A program made the translations under genes and the position numbers. Of a stretch of DNA of 16,424 nucleotides, positions 1-5,940 are shown in pieces (position 1 is the stretch's first letter; every line of letters starts with the position of its first letter). Source of the DNA: Eubacterium sp. CAG:841 (GTDB lineage: Bacteria; Bacillota; Clostridia; Oscillospirales; CAG-272); assembly GCA_000437375.1 (NCBI GenBank), contig FR898232.1, forward strand, positions 52,856 to 69,279. Reading direction: 5' to 3'. The notes under the pieces are model-generated. The model was given only the letters and a program-made list of their open reading frames with translations. It did no database searches and was not told the origin of the DNA.

Positions 1-25
1 CAGAAATGCGGGGACTTTTTTTATT
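1..25. terminator. Possible edge of a bidirectional terminator after the operon (partial)
   Basis: The first bases hold a GC-rich arm (GCGGGGAC at 9-16) followed on the plus strand by a run of seven Ts. This is how the right half of an intrinsic terminator reading into the window would look. On the minus strand the same arm lies directly after the stop codon of the last operon gene. The other half of the stem is outside the window, so a hairpin cannot be demonstrated. Confidence 0.25.
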
Positions 26-358
26 TTATTTATTTTCTGCTGCAAGGCGATCGGCTTCTTCGTCAAGCTTTTTGTTTCTGAAATAGAGCGCAACGTCGAT
101 TGAAATTTCAATGAAGTTGAGCACATAGAAGAAGAAGCTGAGTATGAATATAAATCCGGATTTGGGATCCACACCGAATGCGCCGGTTGCTTCAATAATC
201 TTTTTTGCAATACCGCATGCGTAACCGACGAGAAGGAACACCTCAAAGAAGAGGCTTTTGCCCTTCGCTGTGCGTGAAACGAGCGATTTGCGGATCGATA
301 TCGGCCATGAAAGACCGAAACAAAAAATTGTGAGTGCTTCAAGAAGATCAACTATCAT
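26..358 (-). CDS. Small three-TM PQ-loop/SemiSWEET-like membrane protein
   Basis: This encodes a 110-residue hydrophobic protein with three probable membrane segments (about residues 6-22, 37-55 and 67-92) and a charged C-terminal tail. The first segment carries SWPISIRKS at about residues 17-25, which resembles the proline-containing turn of PQ-loop/SemiSWEET proteins, although the usual Gln after Pro is Ile. One triple-helix bundle of about 90-110 residues is the normal SemiSWEET size; these act as dimers and move sugars or other small solutes. The start is supported by GGGGGA about 7 nt upstream. It follows the flavoprotein gene after 20 bp on the same strand, so it is probably the last cistron of the operon. 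Its substrate is unknown. A link with C4-dicarboxylates is suggested only by position. Confidence 0.6.
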   Translation of the reverse strand: MIVDLLEALTIFCFGLSWPISIRKSLVSRTAKGKSLFFEVFLLVGYACGIAKKIIEATGAFGVDPKSGFIFILSFFFYVLNFIEISIDVALYFRNKKLDEEADRLAAENK

Positions 359-378
359 TTTTTATTCCCCCAGTTGGA

Positions 379-1974
379 TTATTTTCTTCTGTAATCGGGA
401 AGGAGCTTGGGTGAAACAGCATCTGTGACGATACCTGCCGCCTCGCGCTCCGCGTCGAATTTTGCGATATGGTCAAGCGTGAGCGCGCCGACCTTTACGT
501 CTTTTGATTTTTCGGCTGCGTTCTTTCCGGCGCTTCTTCCGAAAACGATTATATCGAGCAGAGAATTGCCCATCAGACGGTTTCTGCCGTGAATTCCGCC
601 GACAGCCTCGCCTGCGACGAAGAGGTTTTCAACGTTTGTTGTCATACCGTCTACGTCTATGTCAAGTCCGCCGTTCTGATAGTGGAGCGTCGGATAAACG
701 AGAATAGGCTCTTTTCTTATGTCGATACCGTAGCTTCCGAACATACGCATCATCGCAGGGATTCTGCGTTCGATTGTACCTTCGCCGCCTATCTTTTCGA
801 TCATAGGCGTGTCAAGCCATACGGCTTTGCCGTTGCCGGTGTCAATACCTTCGTCGCGGTCGGAACATTCTCTTATTATCGAAGCTGCAGCAACGTCGCG
901 TGTTTCAAGAGGATGCATAAATACTTTACCGTCGCGGTTTACAAGCTTTGCGCCGAGAGAACGAACCTTTTCCGTTACAAGTGCGCCGAAGATCTGCTGA
1001 GGGAACGCTGCGCCCGTCGGGTGATACTGAAGCGTGTCGGCATAAAGAAGCTTTGCGCCGACTCTGTAACCGAGAACAAGACCGTCCGCCGTTGCGCCGT
1101 AATGGTTTGATGTGGGGAAGCCCTGATAGTGCATACGTCCTGCGCCGCCTGTCGCGATGATGACGGTCTTTGCGCGGGCTACCATAAGCTCTTTTGTCTC
1201 CATGTTCATAAGAACAGCACCGGCAGCCTTGCCGTTTTCATCAAGGATAAGCTCGATTGCGGAGGTGAAGTCAACAACGGGTATTCCGCGATTGAGAACC
1301 TCGTCACGGAGCGTTCTCATTATTTCCGCGCCGGAATAGTCCTTTGCGGCGTGCATACGCTTGCGCGACGTACCGCCGCCGTGAGTTGTTATCATTGTGC
1401 CGTCGGGAGCTTTATCAAATTCGACTCCGAGATCGTTGAGCCACTGAATGGCTTCGGGAGCGTCGCAGACGAGCTTTTCGAGAAGCTCTTTTTTGGCGGC
1501 AAAGTGACCGCCGCCGAAAGCATCAAGAAAATGGATAGCGGGGGAATCGCCGGGCTTGTCAGCTGCCTGAATTCCGCCCTCTGCCATCATGGTGTTTGCG
1601 TCGCCTATGCGGAGTTTCGTAACTATCATAGTCTTTGCGCCGACATTATCGGCTTCGATAGCTGCGGAAGCGCCTGCTCCGCCGCCGCCGATTATAAGAA
1701 CGTCAACATCGTATGTTACGTCTGAAAGGTCAACGTCGGATGCGGAAATACGGCTGTGAGCCTGAAGCATTTCGCAAAGCTCGTGAGGAACTTCTTCACC
1801 CTTGTTTGCACCGATTTTGAGTGTTGCAAATTCGCTTTTTTTGTAGTCGGGATGATATGCCGCAAGCAGATCTTCCTTTTCTTTTGCCGTCATACGGGCG
1901 GGTTCATATGCTATGTTTGCTTCTCTTGCCGCTTCTACGGCAGCAAGCGATTTCTGAAATTTTTCCGAATACAT
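379..1974 (-). CDS. frdA: Soluble fumarate reductase/succinate dehydrogenase-type flavoprotein subunit
   Basis: This 531-residue flavoprotein is predicted to reduce fumarate to succinate in the cytoplasm. The dinucleotide-binding motif GGGGAG is at 96-101. The active-site signatures of the family are present: HPTG (His318), Thr334-Glu335 in VTEKVR, Arg359 in ETRD, His431 in HYQNGG and Arg466 in NRLMGNSL. Where E. coli FrdA attaches FAD covalently through a His (SHT), this protein has ANT (Asn127), so FAD should be non-covalent, as in L-aspartate oxidase. The domain layout is unusual: about 90 residues precede the FAD motif, and only about 50 follow the NSLLD motif, so most of the C-terminal helical domain is missing. 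The start at 1974 is chosen because AAGGAGG (1983-1989) lies 8 nt upstream and overlaps the stop of the preceding iron-sulfur gene, which implies coupled translation. An upstream in-frame ATG at 1998 has no such site. No membrane anchor gene accompanies it. Another FrdA-family acceptor (such as a different enoate) is possible. Confidence 0.85.
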   Translation of the reverse strand: MYSEKFQKSLAAVEAAREANIAYEPARMTAKEKEDLLAAYHPDYKKSEFATLKIGANKGEEVPHELCEMLQAHSRISASDVDLSDVTYDVDVLIIGGGGAGASAAIEADNVGAKTMIVTKLRIGDANTMMAEGGIQAADKPGDSPAIHFLDAFGGGHFAAKKELLEKLVCDAPEAIQWLNDLGVEFDKAPDGTMITTHGGGTSRKRMHAAKDYSGAEIMRTLRDEVLNRGIPVVDFTSAIELILDENGKAAGAVLMNMETKELMVARAKTVIIATGGAGRMHYQGFPTSNHYGATADGLVLGYRVGAKLLYADTLQYHPTGAAFPQQIFGALVTEKVRSLGAKLVNRDGKVFMHPLETRDVAAASIIRECSDRDEGIDTGNGKAVWLDTPMIEKIGGEGTIERRIPAMMRMFGSYGIDIRKEPILVYPTLHYQNGGLDIDVDGMTTNVENLFVAGEAVGGIHGRNRLMGNSLLDIIVFGRSAGKNAAEKSKDVKVGALTLDHIAKFDAEREAAGIVTDAVSPKLLPDYRRK

Positions 1975-1987
1975 TTTTCCGCCCTCC

Positions 1988-2662
1988 TTATTTTTCAATA
2001 TCTCTGTTGTTGTAAAGCTCTTTAAGCTCTTCTATGGGTTTGCCCATAAGCGCTTCTATAAGCTCTGTAAATGTTCCGTCTTTTATCTCTTTTACGCGAT
2101 CCTCAAGATGCTGGGACTTCGGCGCAAGATATTTGCCGTTGAGACGGCGCGCAAGCATTGCAACCTGAGGGTGAGATATTCCGGCAGGGCAACGCGACGA
2201 GCATATTCCGCACATAACGCAGTCAAACGATTCTTCGGCGCATTTTTCATATTCGCCGCGCTGAGCATATGCAATGTACTGCATTACGTTCAGTCCCTGC
2301 GGACAAGCCTTTGTGCAGGCGTTGCAACCTACGCAGGCGTATATTTCGGGGTAGAGCTGCATCATTATCTGCTCTGTGGGTTTTATTTTTTCAATGTCAT
2401 AAACCTGTTTTACAAGCGGGAAGAAGGGAAGAGTTGCAATATACATATTGTTTTCAACCTTCGTCTGGCATGCAAGGCAGGTGCGAAGAGTTCTGTCGCC
2501 TTTTATGCGGTAAATAGTTGCGCAAGCACCGCAGAAGCCGTTACGGCATCCGCAACCGCGTACAAGCTGATAGCCCGCATATTCCATTGCGCGCATTATA
2601 GTCAGATCGTCCGGAACGGAATATTTCTTGCCGAACAAATATATATCAACCATATTTTCCAT
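1988..2662 (-). CDS. frdB: Iron-sulfur subunit of soluble fumarate reductase, [2Fe-2S] plus two [4Fe-4S]
   Basis: This 224-residue electron-transfer protein is the likely partner of the flavoprotein encoded directly downstream (13 bp gap). A plant-type [2Fe-2S] motif occupies the N-terminal part (RGCGCRNGFCGAC, Cys37/39/44/47, with Cys62 or Cys65 completing it). Two ferredoxin-type motifs follow: Cys110/113/116/120 (CVGCNACTKACP) and Cys148/151/154/158 (CVMCGICSSRCP). Classical SdhB/FrdB has one [2Fe-2S], one [4Fe-4S] and one [3Fe-4S] cluster; here the last motif has all four cysteines in regular spacing. It resembles the N-terminal part of methanogen thiol:fumarate reductase TfrB but lacks the C-terminal CCG (HdrB-like) domain; a separate HdrB is encoded in the same operon. 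The start at 2662 has AAGGAG 9 nt upstream. An ATG at 2653 is too far from that site, and a longer in-frame reading to 2755 would overlap the upstream gene. Confidence 0.8.
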   Translation of the reverse strand: MENMVDIYLFGKKYSVPDDLTIMRAMEYAGYQLVRGCGCRNGFCGACATIYRIKGDRTLRTCLACQTKVENNMYIATLPFFPLVKQVYDIEKIKPTEQIMMQLYPEIYACVGCNACTKACPQGLNVMQYIAYAQRGEYEKCAEESFDCVMCGICSSRCPAGISHPQVAMLARRLNGKYLAPKSQHLEDRVKEIKDGTFTELIEALMGKPIEELKELYNNRDIEK

Positions 2663-2681
2663 GCTGTATATCTCCTTTTTA

Positions 2682-3515
2682 TCAATATTCATTCGGAAGT
2701 TCGTCAAGCTCGTCGAGGCGGAATACCGGTCCGTCCTTGCAGACGTATTTTGCACCGACGTTGCATCTTCCGCACTTGCCTATTCCGCATTTCATACGAA
2801 GCTCAAGCGTTGTGTAGACCTGAGTTTTTTCAAAGCCGAGCTCTGTAAGTCCCGCAAGGGTGAATTTAATCATTATCGGAGGACCGCAGAGAATAGCAAT
2901 TTTGTCCGGAGAAAATCCGAGTTCTTTTACATAGTTCGGTACAAAACCGACGTGGCCGGACCATTCGGGCTGCTCGCGGTCGATCGTAAGATGAACGGTC
3001 ACGCCGGCGTCATTTGCCCATTCGTCGATTATTTCTTTATAGTCAACAAGGTCCTGCATACTGCGTGATCCGTAGACTATGTCTATCTTGCCGTAGCGAT
3101 CGCGGTAGTGACGGCAGTAGTTTATGACCGAGCGGAGCGGAGCAAGACCGATACCGCCTGCGATAAAGAGCATATCATGACCGACAAACTCTGTATCTAC
3201 GGGGAAGGGTCTTCCGTAAGGTCCTCTGATCGTTATCTGCTGACCTACTTCCATTGAATGAAGCCACTCTGTAACGCAACCGCATTTTTTTATGGAGAAT
3301 TCCATAAATTCTTCATTTGTCGGCGAGGAGGTTATTGAAAACATCGCCTCTCCTACGCCGGGAATTGAGAGCATCGCACACTGACCGGGTTTATGCTCAA
3401 AGGCTTTTTTGCCGTCGGGTGTCACAACTCTGAATGTCTTTACGTCGGGAGTGTCTATGCGTATATCGGTAACGACGCCTATCTTGGGGATAAGAGGTTC
3501 TTTTACATCAATCAT
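2682..3515 (-). CDS. flxA: FlxA: NAD(P)H-oxidising FAD/[2Fe-2S] subunit of the Flx-Hdr complex (AsrB-like)
   Basis: This 277-residue protein has the ferredoxin-reductase fold plus a C-terminal iron-sulfur domain, as in anaerobic sulfite reductase subunit B and dihydroorotate dehydrogenase PyrK. The FAD-binding segment MFSITSSP is at 58-65, the NAD-binding loop GGIGLAPLRS at 120-129, a further nucleotide-domain motif ILCGPP at 208-213, and four cysteines for [2Fe-2S] at 243/248/251/259. In Flx-Hdr complexes (described as FlxABCD-HdrABC in sulfate reducers and ethanol oxidisers) this subunit takes electrons from NADH and passes them through FlxB/C/D to HdrA. The start is supported by GGGAGG 8 nt upstream. 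It overlaps the end of the FlxB-like gene by 8 bp. NADH as donor is the family expectation; the sequence alone does not exclude NADPH. Confidence 0.82.
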   Translation of the reverse strand: MIDVKEPLIPKIGVVTDIRIDTPDVKTFRVVTPDGKKAFEHKPGQCAMLSIPGVGEAMFSITSSPTNEEFMEFSIKKCGCVTEWLHSMEVGQQITIRGPYGRPFPVDTEFVGHDMLFIAGGIGLAPLRSVINYCRHYRDRYGKIDIVYGSRSMQDLVDYKEIIDEWANDAGVTVHLTIDREQPEWSGHVGFVPNYVKELGFSPDKIAILCGPPIMIKFTLAGLTELGFEKTQVYTTLELRMKCGIGKCGRCNVGAKYVCKDGPVFRLDELDELPNEY

Positions 3516-4533
3516 TTTTGTTTCCTCCCAGCTTTTTCATTACCTTTACAATATTCATCTGAATGGGACACTTTGAAATACATCTGCCGCAACCCACGCA
3601 TGAGAAAAGTCCACCGTTGTTTGTGGGGTAATACACAAGTTTATGCATAAATCTCTGACGGAAGCGTTCAAGCTGAGTAAGTCTCGGCTGACCTGCGGAC
3701 ATTTTTGTAAAGTCCGAATACATGCAAGAATCCCAGCAGCGGAAACGTTTTACTCCGTGACCTGTGTTGAAATCCTTTATATCGTAGCACTGGCAGGTGG
3801 GGCATACGAACGTGCATGTTCCGCATCCGAGACATGACTGAGAAAGCTCCTTCCATTCGGGAGCGCCGAAGAACTCTTCTGTCTTGCCGGCGCCGAAGCT
3901 GTCCGCCGAAAGGCTTGCGAGCGGGAGCTTTGCAAGTCTCTCCTTTGTGACTTTCTTCTGTTCTTCAACGGCTTTATCGTCGGTTTCTTCCGTAACGGCA
4001 GAAAGCTTTGAAAGAAGAGCTTCGCCCTTTTCGGTTTTTGCGTCCATATAGAGGGCGTCATCCGTCTTGTGGCAGACGATATCACCTTCGGGTGACGAAG
4101 CGTCTATGCCGAAAGTGCCGCAGAAGCACGTTTCGTGCGGTTTCGTGCAGGCGAGCGACATTATAACGCCATGTTCGCGACGGTTTTTGTAGTAGCTGTC
4201 AACGGGTTCGGAAAGGAATACTCTGTCAAGAATTTCAAAGCTCTTGACGTCGCATGCGCGCACTCCGAAGATAACGAAATCCTCGCATTCCTCTCTTGTA
4301 TCGATAATTTCAATATTCTTTCCTTCAACCTTGAAATCCATAAGATTTTCCGTCTGCGGGAAGAAGAAATCTTTTGCGCTTCTTACGGTGTTGAGCGCGT
4401 CCGAAAGGACTGCGCCGTCGTGCCATTTTTCATAGCTTGCACCTGCTTTTGTATCAACAGGCAGATAAAGAGTTTCGCTGTCCGCTATGGCTGAGAAAAG
4501 CGAATTCAGCTTGTCAAGCGATATTTTACGCAT
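3508..4533 (-). CDS. flxB: FlxB-like 4Fe-4S dicluster electron-transfer protein (AsrA-like)
   Basis: This 341-residue cytoplasmic iron-sulfur protein is related to anaerobic sulfite reductase subunit A and the beta subunit of sulfhydrogenases. The N-terminal domain has the family signature FGVRACDVKSFEILDRVF (89-106). Two C-terminal ferredoxin motifs follow: Cys234/237/240/244 (CLGCGTCTFVCP) and Cys312/315/318/322 (CVGCGRCISKCP). It should relay electrons between FlxA and the FlxC/FlxD side of the complex. The pairing of AsrA-like with AsrB-like genes recalls asrAB, but no asrC (siroheme sulfite reductase) is nearby and hdrABC is, which favours Flx. The start at 4533 has GAGGTG 6 nt upstream. 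An in-frame ATG at 4575 would extend it 14 codons into the upstream gene and lacks a matching site. It overlaps the upstream gene by 8 bp. Which of the two dicluster proteins is called FlxB or FlxC is a matter of convention. Confidence 0.72.
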   Translation of the reverse strand: MRKISLDKLNSLFSAIADSETLYLPVDTKAGASYEKWHDGAVLSDALNTVRSAKDFFFPQTENLMDFKVEGKNIEIIDTREECEDFVIFGVRACDVKSFEILDRVFLSEPVDSYYKNRREHGVIMSLACTKPHETCFCGTFGIDASSPEGDIVCHKTDDALYMDAKTEKGEALLSKLSAVTEETDDKAVEEQKKVTKERLAKLPLASLSADSFGAGKTEEFFGAPEWKELSQSCLGCGTCTFVCPTCQCYDIKDFNTGHGVKRFRCWDSCMYSDFTKMSAGQPRLTQLERFRQRFMHKLVYYPTNNGGLFSCVGCGRCISKCPIQMNIVKVMKKLGGNKND

Positions 4534-5518
4534 TGTCGCCACCTCTTTCCACAGCTTTTCCCGGCTCGATATCATCCTGTGAATAGTTCACTATCGGGGC
4601 ACGGCTTCCGACCGTTTCTCCTGCCTGATATTCGCCGTAAAAATTATCTATATCCTTTATGAACTTGCGGTTGAGAAGATGAAGCGGTATATGCTGAGGG
4701 CATACTCTTGAACATTCGCCGCAGTCCGTGCATCTTCCTGCCACGTGGAACGCTCGGATGATGTGGAACATACTGTCCTCAAAGGAGTTTGCCGCAGCCT
4801 TGTTTTCAACGCCCGAGTTCGGATTGTCGAAAACGCACTTTTCGCAGGTGCAGGCAGGGCAAACATCGCGGCAGGCGTTGCAGCGTATACAGCGTGAAAG
4901 CTCTCCCTGCCAGAATGCAAAGCGTTCGTCTGCCGTCATTTTTTCTATTTTTTCAACTTCGTCAAAGCGTCCGCTGTCAAGTACGTCGCCGTCATCGCCC
5001 AGAAGCTCGTCGTAAGAAACGTGCTTTTTGGATTTGCAGTGAACGCATCTGTCGGAAAGGAGATCGTCTCTTTTTTCGGAGATCGTGCCGTCGTAAAGTG
5101 TTTCTATCTTTACGGTGTTACCTTCGCTCTTAACGGAAGAGATACCGTCAGCAAGCGATTTTATCTTTGTAACGTCGAGCATGCCGTCGCAGGGAATGCC
5201 TACGGCGTAGACCTTTTCACGGTCAAAGCGATGCTCGGTAAGGAGCTGATTGAAACTGTAAGTGTCGCAGGGTTTGAGGAAGACAAGTACTTTTCCTTCG
5301 CCCTTCCGTGTTTCTTTTATGAGATATTTTGAAAAGTTTGCGCCGCAGAAATCGCCCCATACAAAATCCTTTTCAAGTTCTTCGGAACTGTTGAAGACCG
5401 CAGGAGTGATGTCGTAGTCAAATTCACCCGCTTTCCAACCGAGAACTCTGTCCGCAGTGCCGTCCGAAAGCAATTCGGACGCTCTTTTTACAAGAGCCGC
5501 ACGATTTATTTCTTGCAT
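4526..5518 (-). CDS. flxC: FlxC-like 4Fe-4S dicluster electron-transfer protein
   Basis: This encodes a 330-residue iron-sulfur protein with an N-terminal domain like the FrhB/FdhB beta-subunit family (FLKPCD at 80-85, VGIPCDG at 106-112) and two C-terminal ferredoxin motifs, Cys210/213/216/220 (CIRCNACRDVCP) and Cys263/266/269/273 (CTDCGECSRVCP). Extra cysteines at 158/161 and 223/225/228 may bind another cluster or be structural. It is a diverged relative of the neighbouring FlxB-like protein and probably forms the next step in the electron path. The start at 5518 is set by GGAGG 7 nt upstream. A longer reading frame to 5620 lies wholly inside the mvhD-like gene. The chosen start overlaps that gene by 13 bp, consistent with coupled translation. 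Confidence 0.7.
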   Translation of the reverse strand: MQEINRAALVKRASELLSDGTADRVLGWKAGEFDYDITPAVFNSSEELEKDFVWGDFCGANFSKYLIKETRKGEGKVLVFLKPCDTYSFNQLLTEHRFDREKVYAVGIPCDGMLDVTKIKSLADGISSVKSEGNTVKIETLYDGTISEKRDDLLSDRCVHCKSKKHVSYDELLGDDGDVLDSGRFDEVEKIEKMTADERFAFWQGELSRCIRCNACRDVCPACTCEKCVFDNPNSGVENKAAANSFEDSMFHIIRAFHVAGRCTDCGECSRVCPQHIPLHLLNRKFIKDIDNFYGEYQAGETVGSRAPIVNYSQDDIEPGKAVERGGDNA

Positions 5519-5940
5519 CTTAAGTCCTCCAATCTCTTGTTTTCGCCGAGTGCGGCGACTTTTTCCGCAAAATCGTTCATTGTTGCGGCGAATTTTGCGC
5601 CCTCCGCCGCAGATACCCATTCGACACGGGTTCTTTCTCTTTCAATGCCGAGATAGTCGAGCATAGAGAAGAGCAGCGCCATACGTCTGCGGGTGTAGTA
5701 GTTGCCGGAGGTATAATGACAGTCGCCGGGATGACAACCGCAGATTATAACTCCGTCCGCGCCTCTCTGAAAAGCGCGGAGAATAAACATCGGGTTTACT
5801 CTGCATGAACAGGGAACACGGATAATCTTTACGTCGGCGGGATAATTCAAGCGGTTATTGCCCGCAAGGTCAGCGCCGGCATATGAACACCAGTTACAGC
5901 AAAACGCCACAATAAGGGGCTTGTATTCGTTTACTTGCAT
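5506..5940 (-). CDS. flxD: FlxD/MvhD-type [2Fe-2S] subunit (hydrogenase iron-sulfur subunit family)
   Basis: This 144-residue protein belongs to the MvhD family. The signature cysteines are all visible: CCNWCSYAGADLAG (Cys14/15/18), PCSCRVNP (Cys44/46) and CGCHPGDCHY (Cys67/69/74). In MvhADG-HdrABC and Flx-Hdr complexes this small subunit holds a [2Fe-2S] cluster and passes electrons to HdrA. In many bacteria it is fused to HdrA; here it is separate but overlaps the end of hdrA by 10 bp. The start is supported by GGAGG about 10 nt upstream. No hydrogenase large or small subunit (MvhA/MvhG) is in the operon, so the donor must be FlxA-type NAD(P)H oxidation. Confidence 0.88.
   Translation of the reverse strand: MQVNEYKPLIVAFCCNWCSYAGADLAGNNRLNYPADVKIIRVPCSCRVNPMFILRAFQRGADGVIICGCHPGDCHYTSGNYYTRRRMALLFSMLDYLGIERERTRVEWVSAAEGAKFAATMNDFAEKVAALGENKRLEDLRCKK

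Noticed and set aside
379..2662. Membrane-bound succinate dehydrogenase (complex II)
   Set aside because: No cytochrome b or anchor subunit is encoded, the covalent-FAD His is absent, and the iron-sulfur protein has two regular 4Fe-4S motifs instead of the [3Fe-4S] pattern.
589..2848. Long open frames on the plus strand opposite the fumarate reductase genes (for example 1129-1725 and 2108-2848)
   Set aside because: They lie wholly antisense to well-supported genes, have no ribosome sites, give cysteine-rich products without recognisable motifs, and are explained by the codon use of the opposite strand.
2682..4533. Anaerobic sulfite reductase AsrA/AsrB
   Set aside because: The proteins are related, but no asrC follows, and hdrABC, an mvhD-like gene and a second dicluster gene in the same operon fit the Flx-Hdr module.
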